Of a stretch of DNA of 56,854 nucleotides, positions 1 through 7,405 are shown in pieces; positions within the stretch are counted from its first letter, which is position 1; each line of letters begins with the position of its first letter. Origin of the DNA: Asanoa siamensis (GTDB lineage: Bacteria; Actinomycetota; Actinomycetes; Mycobacteriales; Micromonosporaceae). The notes beneath the pieces are model-generated. The model was not told the origin of the DNA, searched no databases, and saw only the letters and a list, made by a program, of their open reading frames with translations. Made by a program: the position numbers and the translations under genes. Where the stretch lies: the NCBI RefSeq assembly GCF_016862555.1, contig NZ_BONE01000054.1, forward strand, positions 1-56,854, given 5' to 3'.

Positions 1-107
1 GCGACCGCGCTGTCCATCCGGGCGTCGCCGTGGAACCGGCCCACATCGTGACGCCCGCCCCGACCCGCGGGGTTCATCAAGGCGATGCCGCTGACCTGAC
101 GCCTGCC

Positions 108-506
108 GTGACCCGTGCGGTCTATCCCGGGACGTTCGATCCCTTCACCCCGGGGCACCTCGATGTCGTCGCCCGGGCGCGCCGGCTGTTCGACCATGTC
201 GTCGTGCTGGTCGCGGTCAACGACGACAAGCGCCCGTCGCAGCCGGCGGCCGCTCGGGCCGCCGCGATCTCGCGTGGGCTCCCGGCGGACTGGGGCAACG
301 TGTCGGTGGACGCGTGGCGCGGCCTGACCGCGGACTACTGCCGTGGCCACGGATGCGCGGTGATCGTCCGCGGCGTCCGGGACGCTACCGACTACGCCTA
401 CGAGCAGGGGCTCGCGGGGATGAACGAATCCCTGGGCATGACCACGGTCTTCGTTCCGGCCCGGCCGGAGCTGGTGACGACGTCAGCGACCGCGGCGCGA
501 ATCTGA
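108..506 (+). CDS. CoaD-like nucleotidyltransferase, C-terminally short
   Basis: Resembles phosphopantetheine adenylyltransferase, which transfers AMP from ATP to 4'-phosphopantetheine in CoA synthesis. The N terminus reads TRAVYPGTFDPFTPGHLD, containing the TxGH nucleotide-binding motif of this superfamily; IVRGVRDATDYAYE matches the family's central region, and TTSATAARI sits where the ISSTxxR-type motif is expected. The protein stops immediately after that motif, about 25 residues short of a typical 155-165 aa CoaD, and the convergent MerR gene ends 4 bp later. The GTG at 108 gives the family-like N terminus. The frame stays open upstream (GTG at 48 and 30, and to the window edge), so the start is uncertain. 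It may be a paralogue or a decayed copy rather than the housekeeping coaD. Confidence 0.7.
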   Translation: MTRAVYPGTFDPFTPGHLDVVARARRLFDHVVVLVAVNDDKRPSQPAAARAAAISRGLPADWGNVSVDAWRGLTADYCRGHGCAVIVRGVRDATDYAYEQGLAGMNESLGMTTVFVPARPELVTTSATAARI

Positions 507-510
507 GCCC

Positions 511-969
511 TCAGCCTTCCGGGTGTCCGTCGTAGACGCGGATCTTGTGCTCGGTCGTCTCCAGCGCAAGCCCGAGCTCGCGGATCTGCCGCGCGATCCG
601 GTCGCGCTGCTCGAGCATGATGCGGCGGCGTTCCGGGACGGTGCGCGGGCCCTGCTCGACGAGCGCGATGTAACGCTTGAGGTCGGTCATCGTCATGCCG
701 GACAGCCGCATCCGGGTGAGGAAGACGAGGCGGCGCAGGTCGGACGCGGCGTACTCGCGGTGCCCGGCGCCGTTGCGCGCGGGCCGCACGAGCCCTTCCT
801 GCTCGTAGTACCGCAGGGTGTGCGCCGACAGGCCGACGAGCCGGGCCGCGTCGGCGACGCTCAGCGGCGTCGCCGCGGCCTCGATCGTGGCGTCGTCGTG
901 CAGCGCGTCGATCGCCGACGGCCCGTCGCCGGCGGCGAGGATGCGCGCGACCAGCGCTTGGGTTGCCAT
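511..969 (-). CDS. MerR-family transcriptional regulator
   Basis: A 152-aa DNA-binding protein. Residues about 37-105 form the MerR winged helix: LSVADAARLVGLSAHTLRYY is followed by EQEGLVRPARN and the GHREYAASDLRRL wing. A coiled-coil dimerisation helix (residues about 110-145) carries the usual ERRRIMLEQRDRIARQI pattern. No cysteine cluster follows the helix, so a metal sensor is unlikely; organic or redox ligands are more usual in this subgroup. The 35-residue extension before the HTH is atypical. It lies 19 bp downstream of an SDR oxidoreductase on the same strand, so the pair is probably one transcript and the regulator may control the SDR gene. That link is inference. Confidence 0.85.
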   Translation of the reverse strand: MATQALVARILAAGDGPSAIDALHDDATIEAAATPLSVADAARLVGLSAHTLRYYEQEGLVRPARNGAGHREYAASDLRRLVFLTRMRLSGMTMTDLKRYIALVEQGPRTVPERRRIMLEQRDRIARQIRELGLALETTEHKIRVYDGHPEG

Positions 970-988
970 GACCCCGAGGGTACGGCGG

Positions 989-1849
989 TCAGAACGCGCG
1001 TACGGCGGGCGGCAGGCCCGGGAAGTCCGCCGACTCGCTCACGGACGCCCACTTCTCGACGTCGTCGAGCGCACCGCCGTAGGCGCGGGTGAGGTTGCGG
1101 ACCGCCTCGGCGCCGAGGGGGAGCCGCAGCGGCGCGTCGGGGGTGTCGAGCAGGTTGCGGATCACCCGGGCGGCGCGGGCCGGGTCGCCCTCCTGGATGC
1201 CGTCGGCTTCGGCCATGTTCGTGCGTACGGCTCCGGTGGTCGTGTCGTAGACCTCGCTCCGCCGGGCCGTGTTGAGCACGTCGGCGGCGTTGAACGCCGT
1301 GCGGAAGCGGCTGGGCTCGACGATGAGGACGCGGATGCCGAACGGTGCGACCTCGCCGGCGAGCGCCTCCGACCAGCCTTCGAGCGCGAACTTGCCGGCC
1401 GAGTAGCTGCCCACGGCGGGGAACGACATCCGCCCGCCCTGGCTGCTCATCTGCACGATCGCACCCGCGCGACGCGCCCGCAGGTGGGGCAGCACGGCAC
1501 GCACGTAGGCGGCCGGGCCGAACAGGTGCTGTTCGAGCATCGCCCGCAGCGCGGCATCCGTGATCTCCTCGGCGGTGCCGACCTGGCCGGCGCCGGCGTT
1601 GTTGACGAGCACGTCGACGTGCCCGAACACGTCCAGCGCCCGGCGCACGACCGCGGCCGCTCCGGCCGTGTCGCGCACGTCGTGCGCGACGGCCAGGAAA
1701 CGGTCCCCGTGCCGCGCCGTCAACGAGGAGAACCGTTCGGCCCGGCGCGCTGTCCCGATCACCTGCTCGCCGGCCGCCAGGGCGGCCTCGGCGAGCGCCA
1801 GGCCGAGACCGCAGCTCGCACCCGAGATGAGCCATGTCTTCGTGGTCAT
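989..1849 (-). CDS. Short-chain dehydrogenase/reductase (SDR)
   Basis: A 286-aa classical SDR, predicted cytosolic, NAD(P)-dependent and acting on an unknown carbonyl or alcohol substrate. The Rossmann motif is SGASCGLG near residue 8-15, NNAG is at about residue 85, and the catalytic YSAGK with its upstream serine (MSSQGGRMSFPAVGS) is around residues 130-150. The length exceeds the typical 250 aa because of a C-terminal extension, common in the SDR subgroup that includes actinobacterial homologues of 17-beta-HSD/retinol dehydrogenases. The start at 1849 (MTTKTW) places the glycine motif correctly; the frame extends 13 codons further upstream without family features. It is followed by the MerR gene and preceded by an unknown gene, all on the same strand. 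Confidence 0.88.
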   Translation of the reverse strand: MTTKTWLISGASCGLGLALAEAALAAGEQVIGTARRAERFSSLTARHGDRFLAVAHDVRDTAGAAAVVRRALDVFGHVDVLVNNAGAGQVGTAEEITDAALRAMLEQHLFGPAAYVRAVLPHLRARRAGAIVQMSSQGGRMSFPAVGSYSAGKFALEGWSEALAGEVAPFGIRVLIVEPSRFRTAFNAADVLNTARRSEVYDTTTGAVRTNMAEADGIQEGDPARAARVIRNLLDTPDAPLRLPLGAEAVRNLTRAYGGALDDVEKWASVSESADFPGLPPAVRAF

Positions 1850-1895
1850 GGCCCCGGACGCTAGAGCTTCGAGTGCGCTCGAACGCAAGCCGCGG

Positions 1896-2525
1896 TCAGC
1901 GGCACCAGAGGCCGCCGACCCGCAGGCGGGTGGCTTGTTCGCCGGGCTCCAGGTCGAGGACGTCGAGCAGCGTCGGGTCCGCGTCGATCGCGTGGGACAG
2001 GTGGCTGATCGTCGCTGTTCCGGCGGCGTCGCTGGTGCCGCCGAGCTGCCAGGCGCCGTCCGCGTGGGTGACGCTCAGGACCGGCTCGCGGCGGTCGCGG
2101 GTCGCGGGTGTCTGGGCGCAGGTGGTGCCGAGCAGCCAGTGGCGCATCCAGCGGGCGCGGCGGTCGCGGTCCATGACCTGGTCGACGACCGCCCAGACGA
2201 ACGGCAGGTCCTCGTGGGCGCGGGCCTGGTCGGCGGTCAGGTGGGGACCACCCTCCGGTACGCGCTCGAACGGCTCGTCGACCAGCCCGAACGCGTGCTC
2301 GCCGTCGTGCACGAAGACCCGGGCGTGGAACGTGCCGCCACCGGGGTTCCCGGCGCCGATCCCGACCGTCATGGACCCGACGCGCGGCTCGATGCCGGCG
2401 ATCCACCCGAACGCGTAGGAGGCGAGCTCGCCCCGTGGGCTCACGAACTCCCCGAACGCCCGCCGGTCGACGCCGCTGGCATCGCAGTTCGGCGCCTCGC
2501 GCAGGTCACCTTCGATGATCTTCAC
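1896..2525 (-). CDS. Hypothetical protein, 209 aa
   Basis: I do not recognise this family. The protein begins MKIIEGDLREAPNCDASG from a GTG codon, has no signal peptide or membrane segment, and is mildly acidic. Trp-rich patches (DLPFVWAVVDQVMDRDRRAR, then WMRHWLLGTT) and a glycine-rich centre (GIGAGNPGGGTFHARVFVHD) suggest a compact alpha/beta or beta-sandwich fold. Two adjacent cysteines (TTCAQ and a C-terminal LWC) are not arranged as a metal site. High GC3 throughout supports real coding. It ends 46 bp before the SDR start on the same strand, so it could be the first gene of a three-gene unit with the SDR and MerR genes. Confidence 0.65.
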   Translation of the reverse strand: MKIIEGDLREAPNCDASGVDRRAFGEFVSPRGELASYAFGWIAGIEPRVGSMTVGIGAGNPGGGTFHARVFVHDGEHAFGLVDEPFERVPEGGPHLTADQARAHEDLPFVWAVVDQVMDRDRRARWMRHWLLGTTCAQTPATRDRREPVLSVTHADGAWQLGGTSDAAGTATISHLSHAIDADPTLLDVLDLEPGEQATRLRVGGLWCR

Positions 2526-2615
2526 CCGGCGAGCTTAGGTCCTGGCCCGAGCCGCCGCCGTCCGGCCGGCAACGCGACCCCGGCGGCGGGCCGTCCGGGC
2601 CCATAGGCTGCCCGC

Positions 2616-3353
2616 GTGGTGACCTTTCACGTGCCCTGGCATCAGGACGAGCGGCTGACCGACGAGAGCATCCCCCTGCCCGCCGGGGCGGTGACGGTAG
2701 TCCCGGTGCTGCCCGCCGGCACCACCTGGGAGCGGCTCAGAGCCCTGCACGACGCCGTAGCCGAGCGGGTCGCCCACCAGATAACCGACGGGGACGTGCC
2801 GACCGTCGTGTCCGGCGACTGTCTCGTCGCCCTCGGCACCCTCGCCGGGGTGCAGCGGGCCGGTTTCGATCCCGGGATCGTCTGGTTCGACGCGCACGGC
2901 GACGTCCACACGCTCGACACGACGACCTCCGGCTACCTCGGTGGGCTGTCGTTGCGGCTCGCTCTGGGCGCCCACCCGGACCTCGCGGTGAACCGGCCCG
3001 TCGACGTCGACCGCGCGCTGCTCGTCGGCGCCCGCGACCTCGACCCCGCGGAGATCACCTACCTGGACGGCGCCACCGCGCCCGCCACGCGCACCGTCGA
3101 GGACCTGGGCACCCTGCCGGACGGCCCGCTGGTGCTGCACGTCGACCTCGACGTGATCGACGCGGGCGCGCTACCCGGCCTGCGTTTCCCGGCGCCCGGC
3201 GGCCCTAGCGCCGCGGCCGTCCGCGCCGCGATGGACGAGGTCCTGCGGACCGGCCGGGTGGCCGCGATCGACCTCGCCTGCCCCTGGCACCCGGCACCGT
3301 CGCCACAGACCCAGGCGGAACGGCAAGACCTCCTCGCCCACCTAACATCCTAG
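2616..3353 (+). CDS. Arginase/agmatinase-family hydrolase
   Basis: A 245-aa ureohydrolase-fold protein. The binuclear manganese motifs are visible: SGDC at about residue 67, where GGDH is usual; WFDAHGDVHT at about 90-99 (DAHxD); and HVDLDVID at about 172-179 (DxDxxD). Family members hydrolyse guanidino compounds such as arginine, agmatine, guanidinobutyrate or formiminoglutamate. The protein is about 50 residues shorter than classical arginase, like many actinobacterial arginase-family proteins of unsettled substrate, and the His of GGDH is replaced by Cys, which could alter one metal ligand. GTG at 2616 is used; 2619 is an equal alternative. It appears monocistronic. Confidence 0.85.
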   Translation: MVTFHVPWHQDERLTDESIPLPAGAVTVVPVLPAGTTWERLRALHDAVAERVAHQITDGDVPTVVSGDCLVALGTLAGVQRAGFDPGIVWFDAHGDVHTLDTTTSGYLGGLSLRLALGAHPDLAVNRPVDVDRALLVGARDLDPAEITYLDGATAPATRTVEDLGTLPDGPLVLHVDLDVIDAGALPGLRFPAPGGPSAAAVRAAMDEVLRTGRVAAIDLACPWHPAPSPQTQAERQDLLAHLTS

Positions 3354-3441
3354 GACGCCTTACAGGGTGTGCGGCCAGTCGCGACGACAAGAAAGCGCCG
3401 ACGACGCTACGCCCGGTCGAACAAGTCCTAGGGGCGCCTTA
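3348..3441 (+). repeat. Direct repeat TCCTAGG-GCGCCTTA, two copies
   Basis: TCCTAGGACGCCTTA (3348-3362) and TCCTAGGGGCGCCTTA (3426-3441) are near-identical copies 78 bp apart. The first overlaps the arginase stop codon; the second lies 72 bp upstream of the sigma-glycosidase start. Read on the other strand both contain TAAGGC, which also occurs in the iron-box-like site at 10396. They may be paired operator sites for the sigma-glycosidase gene; no protein can be assigned. Confidence 0.4.
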
Positions 3442-3512
3442 AATGTGTTATCCCGTGGTCGCCCCGCTGGTCTCCTGTGCGCCACGATGAGGCGGCTTCA
3501 AGGAGAGGTGCG

Positions 3513-5450
3513 ATGCACGAAGGGTACGAGCAGGCGTTGGTGCTCGCCGCTCGGGACGGGGATCCGCGGGCGGTCGACCAGCTGGTCGCCGAGTATCTAC
3601 CGCTGGTCTACAACGTGGTCGGCCGGGCGCTCGACGGGCACCCCGATGTCGACGACGTGGTTCAGGAGACGATGTTGCGGTGCCTGACCGGGCTGCGGAC
3701 CCTGCGCGACCCGACCCGGTTCCGGGCGTGGCTGGTCGCGATCGCCGTCCGGCAGGTACGGGACCGGCAGGCCGACCCCTACCGGGCGCGCCAGGCGGGC
3801 CACCCGGGCGACGACGTCGGGCAGCCGGTCGCGGACTTCGCGGACCTGACGATCCTGCAGCTCGAGCTCTCCGGCCAGCGCCGGGAGGTCGCCGAGGCGA
3901 CCCGGTGGCTGGATCCCGACGACCGTGAGCTGCTCTCGTTGTGGTGGCTGGAGTCGTCGGGCGAGCTGACCCGCGACGACCTGGCGCTGTCGCTGGGGCT
4001 GACGAACCAGCACGCGGCGGTACGCGTCCAGCGGATGAAGGCGACCCTCGACACGGCCCGGATCGTGGTGCGGGCCCTGACGGCGCGGCCGCGCTGCGCG
4101 GACCTCGACGATCTCGTGGCGGGCTGGTCGGGGCGGCCGGACGCGTTGTGGCGCAAGCGGCTGGCCCGGCACGTGCGGGACTGTGGCTACTGCGGCCAGG
4201 CGCAGGTGCAGTTGGTGGCGGCGGAGCGCCTGCTGGCCGGCATCGGTCTGGTGGCGCCGGCGGCGGGGTTGGTCGCGGGCGTGCTGGGGATGGCCGGCGG
4301 CGCGGCGGCGGTGTCGGGCGGTGCGGTCGGCGCGGCGGCGGCGACGGGCTGGAACGCGGCGACGGGCGCGGCGGTGGAGGGGCTGGCGACGGGCACGACG
4401 AGCGTCACCGGCACGGCGGCGGGTACGGCCGCGAAAAGCGCCGGCTGGGTGTTGAAGGGTCTGGCGATCTCGAAGCCGGTCGCGGCGGCGGTCGCGACGG
4501 TCGCGGTGGCGGCGACGGCGGCTGTCACGTTCAGCGTGGTGCGCGCCGACGACGCGGTTCCGGCGGCGGCCCTGTTGCCTCCTCCCACGAGCGGGGCGCC
4601 GTCGCGCGTATCCCCTGATCCGACGCTGAGTCCGACGGCGGTCCCGTCGGCGACGGTCTCGCCCACCGCGAAGCCGTCCCCGAGGAAGACGGCGGCGAAG
4701 CCGTTGCCGCCGACCCGCACGACGGCGAAGAAGGGCGCCGCGGTCTGGGATTTCCCGGCGGTGAACGCGGGCCTGAAGGCGGTCGGCGCCTCCTGGTACT
4801 ACAACTGGGGTGCGAACAACGACCGTATGCCGGCGAGCGGGGTCGAGTTCGTGCCGATGATCTGGGGTACGGCCAACGCCACCGACTCGACGCTCGCGCA
4901 GGCGAAGCGGGAGGGTGACACGCTGCTGGGGTTCAACGAGCCCGACATGGCGGAGCAGGCGAACATGACGCCGGCGAAGGCGTTGGAGCTGTGGCCGAAG
5001 CTGCAGGCGACGGGGATGCGGTTGGGCAGCCCGTCGGTGGCGTTCGGCGCGGCGGACACGGGCAAGTGGCTGGACCAGTTCATGAGGGGCGCGAAGGAGA
5101 AGGGTTACCGGGTCGACTTCATCACGCTGCACTGGTACGGCGGTGACTTCTCCGCGGCGGCGGTCGGGCAGCTGAAGGGCTACATCCAGCAGGTGTACGC
5201 GAAGTACAAGCTGCCGATCTGGTTGACGGAGTTCGCGTTGATCCGGTTCGACGGGTCGGGTGCGCACTATCCGAGCGACGCGCAGCAGGTGGCGTTCATC
5301 AACGGGGCGACGGACATGCTGCAGGGCCTGTCGTACGTGGAGCGGTACTCGTGGTTCGGGTTGCCGTCGACGGCGGACAGCCACACGGGTCTCTACCAGG
5401 AGAGCGGCGCGTTGACGCCGATGGGTACGGCCTACCGGGCGGCGGGCTGA
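3513..5450 (+). CDS. ECF sigma factor fused to membrane-anchored GH128-like glycosidase
   Basis: A 645-aa fusion. Residues about 8-85 are sigma-70 region 2 (VDDVVQETMLRCLTGLRTL, then FRAWLVAIAVRQVRDR) and about 125-190 are region 4 (an HTH with SLGLTNQHAAVRVQRMK). A zinc-finger-like HVRDCGYCGQ follows at about 219-227, then an Ala/Gly-rich hydrophobic stretch, a membrane segment at about 324-343 and a Pro/Thr/Ser-rich linker. Residues about 408-645 match the GH128/Asl1-type glycosyl hydrolase fold: WYYNWG, GFNEPD (putative acid Glu, about 474), HWYGG and WLTEFAL (putative nucleophile Glu, about 572). Topology would put sigma inside and the glycosidase outside. A strong AAGGAGAGG ribosome site 4 bp upstream fixes the start. 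Known GH128 enzymes cut beta-1,3-glucans; sensing of fungal glucan is inference. The 3' end overlaps the convergent gene by 19 bp. Confidence 0.85.
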   Translation: MHEGYEQALVLAARDGDPRAVDQLVAEYLPLVYNVVGRALDGHPDVDDVVQETMLRCLTGLRTLRDPTRFRAWLVAIAVRQVRDRQADPYRARQAGHPGDDVGQPVADFADLTILQLELSGQRREVAEATRWLDPDDRELLSLWWLESSGELTRDDLALSLGLTNQHAAVRVQRMKATLDTARIVVRALTARPRCADLDDLVAGWSGRPDALWRKRLARHVRDCGYCGQAQVQLVAAERLLAGIGLVAPAAGLVAGVLGMAGGAAAVSGGAVGAAAATGWNAATGAAVEGLATGTTSVTGTAAGTAAKSAGWVLKGLAISKPVAAAVATVAVAATAAVTFSVVRADDAVPAAALLPPPTSGAPSRVSPDPTLSPTAVPSATVSPTAKPSPRKTAAKPLPPTRTTAKKGAAVWDFPAVNAGLKAVGASWYYNWGANNDRMPASGVEFVPMIWGTANATDSTLAQAKREGDTLLGFNEPDMAEQANMTPAKALELWPKLQATGMRLGSPSVAFGAADTGKWLDQFMRGAKEKGYRVDFITLHWYGGDFSAAAVGQLKGYIQQVYAKYKLPIWLTEFALIRFDGSGAHYPSDAQQVAFINGATDMLQGLSYVERYSWFGLPSTADSHTGLYQESGALTPMGTAYRAAG

Positions 5451-6259
5451 TCCACGAGCAGGTGTTCGTACGGGAAGCCGTCGGTCAGCTCGTCGCGGCG
5501 GGCGGACAGGTCGCGGAGTCGGGCCTCGATGTGGGCGAGGTCGACGAGGTCCGGCTCGGCGCTGTGGCGCAGTTTGAGGCGTTGGCCGATGGCGGCGCCG
5601 GCGAGGTCCTCGGCGAGGCGGTCGGCGGGGACGCCGCAGGTGGTGCGGTGTTCGGCGAGCAGGACGCGTTCGAACACGTACCCGCCTTCCTGGAGTTGGA
5701 GCCAGGCCCAGCCTTCGGCGGGGCCGCCGGTCCAGCGGACGCGGATGCCGCGGATGATCGGGTCGAAGAGCTGCCGGGCGGCGTACGCGTCGACGGCGGC
5801 GGCGCGAGCTACGGAGGAGAGGTCGTTGACGTAGCCGGTGCGGCCGTCGGGTAGGCGGCCGACGATGTCCCGGTAGCCGCGGCCGCCCTCGGCGGCCCCA
5901 GCATGGGAGTCGTCGCCTTCGCCGAAGGCGCGGGCGTCGAGGATGTAGTTGAGGATCTGGGTGCCGTGGTCGGCGCCGGTGAGCGCGGCCGAGGTGATCC
6001 GCAGCAGGGGCAGGCCGACGGCGTCGCAGACGGCGGTGGTCATCCGTTCGACGCGCCCGCCGGGTTCGGCGGCGCTGAAGATCAGCGCGAACTCGGGCGC
6101 TTCGGTGGCGGCGTCGGTGACGAGGTGGTCCAGGACGACGGTGCCGGCGGTGTTCCATTGTGCGCCGGTGATGCCGGTGGGCTTGCGGCCGATCACCTGG
6201 CCGAGTCGGCGGCCGGTGTGGACACGGCGGCCGCCGCGCAGGATGGAGGGCGTCGTCAC
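5432..6259 (-). CDS. Unknown protein, last gene of siderophore operon (DUF2726-like?)
   Basis: A 275-aa soluble protein that I cannot assign firmly. Residues about 60-90 (FALIFSAAEP, then VCDAVGLPLLRI) resemble the end of the DUF2726/restriction-endonuclease-like fold, in which a partner residue set precedes a GLPLLRI strand; the usual DxxH-type residues are not evident. The second half (RQLFDPIIRGIRVRWTGG; EGWAWLQLQEGGYVFERVLL) looks like an alpha/beta domain with no motif I know. It starts 9 bp after the decarboxylase stop, so it is probably co-transcribed with the siderophore genes; its role there is unclear. The 3' end overlaps the sigma-glycosidase gene by 19 bp on the other strand. Confidence 0.6.
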   Translation of the reverse strand: MTTPSILRGGRRVHTGRRLGQVIGRKPTGITGAQWNTAGTVVLDHLVTDAATEAPEFALIFSAAEPGGRVERMTTAVCDAVGLPLLRITSAALTGADHGTQILNYILDARAFGEGDDSHAGAAEGGRGYRDIVGRLPDGRTGYVNDLSSVARAAAVDAYAARQLFDPIIRGIRVRWTGGPAEGWAWLQLQEGGYVFERVLLAEHRTTCGVPADRLAEDLAGAAIGQRLKLRHSAEPDLVDLAHIEARLRDLSARRDELTDGFPYEHLLVDQPAAR

Positions 6260-6268
6260 GGCCCGACG

Positions 6269-7405
6269 CTAGCTCACGGGCGGCAGGACGGTCACCTCCG
6301 GGTACGGGTGACGTAGGAAGTCGTGGTGGGAGATATCCCACCCGTACGCGCCGGTGCGGGCGTAGACGAGCACGTCGCCGACGCGCAGGCGGTCGACGTG
6401 CTGGGCGCGGGTGAGGACGTCGCGGGGGGTGCAGAGCTCGCCGGTGGCGTCGACGTCCACGTTCGATACCTCGGGGCGGGCGTACGGGTGGGGCCAGTCG
6501 TCGACGGGCAGCACGGTGAAGGGGTGGCTGTAGCCCCAGGCGGCGGGGAGGCGGAAGTGGTGGGTGCCGCCGCGCAGGACGGCGAACCAGCGGCCGTGGT
6601 TGCGTTTGAGGTCGATGACCTCGGCGGCGTACCAGCCGGTGTCGGCGGCGATCCACCGTCCGGGTTCGACGGTGAGGGTGACGCCGGCCGGGGGTGGGGT
6701 GATCCGCAGCCGGTTGAGGTCGAAGGTGGTGTCGCCGGTGTAGTCGATGCCGAGGCCGCCGCCGGCGTTGACGTAGGTGAGGGTGATGCCGAGGCGCCGC
6801 GCGGTGGTGAGCGACCAGGCGACGGCGTCATCGACGAAGCGGGCGTGGGCGGCGGCGTCGAGGTTGTTGGAGACGGCGTGAAGGTGGAAGCCGCTGATCG
6901 GCAGGTCGCGCGGGAGGGTGTCGAGGTCGTCCTCGGCGATGCCGAACGGGGTGGGTGTGCCGGTCATCCGGTGGCTGCCGCTGGGTGTGTCGGCGGCGCG
7001 GTTCACCCGTAGGGCTGTCCTGGGGTGGTGGCCGCGGGCGAGGTGGGTGAGGCGGCGCAGCTCGTGGGCGCTCTCGACGTGGATCATGGCGTCGGCGGCG
7101 ACGGCGGCGCGCAGCTCGTCGTCGGTCTTGGCGGGGCCGGCGAACGCGATGGTCTGCGCGCCGGCGGCGAGGGCGAGGTCGAGCTCGCCGCCGGAGGCGA
7201 CCTCGAGGCCGTCGGCGTGGGTGGCGATGGCGCGCACCAGGTCGGGGTTGCTGTTGGCCTTGACGGCGTAGAGGACGCGGGTGCCGGCCGGGAGGGCCGC
7301 GCGGAGGTCGGCGATCCGGCGTGTCGCGATGTCCGGGTCGTAGACGTAGGCGCAGACCGGTCGGCGGCCGGCGCGGATGGCGGCGGCGACCCGTTCAGGG
7401 ATCAT
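6269..7405 (-). CDS. Type III PLP-dependent decarboxylase (siderophore-type)
   Basis: A 378-aa alanine-racemase-fold decarboxylase. VLYAVKANSNPDLV at about residues 44-57 carries the PLP lysine. GLEVASGGELDLAL, the HLHAVSNN stretch and VNAGGGLGIDY (phosphate-binding glycines) follow in the family order. EPGRWIAADTGWYAAEV leads to the C-terminal beta domain with GELCTPRD (CxxxD-type active site). Relatives decarboxylate ornithine, diaminopimelate or, in siderophore operons (SbnH, PvsE), a citryl-amino acid intermediate. It overlaps the upstream synthetase by 11 bp and belongs to the same transcript, so decarboxylation of a citryl-diaminopropionate or citryl-serine-like intermediate is a reasonable inference. 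Confidence 0.85.
   Translation of the reverse strand: MIPERVAAAIRAGRRPVCAYVYDPDIATRRIADLRAALPAGTRVLYAVKANSNPDLVRAIATHADGLEVASGGELDLALAAGAQTIAFAGPAKTDDELRAAVAADAMIHVESAHELRRLTHLARGHHPRTALRVNRAADTPSGSHRMTGTPTPFGIAEDDLDTLPRDLPISGFHLHAVSNNLDAAAHARFVDDAVAWSLTTARRLGITLTYVNAGGGLGIDYTGDTTFDLNRLRITPPPAGVTLTVEPGRWIAADTGWYAAEVIDLKRNHGRWFAVLRGGTHHFRLPAAWGYSHPFTVLPVDDWPHPYARPEVSNVDVDATGELCTPRDVLTRAQHVDRLRVGDVLVYARTGAYGWDISHHDFLRHPYPEVTVLPPVS

Noticed and set aside
3597-6656. Long minus-strand frame across the sigma-glycosidase gene
   Set aside because: Arg/Pro-rich shadow; the plus strand carries conserved sigma and glycosidase motifs with a ribosome site.
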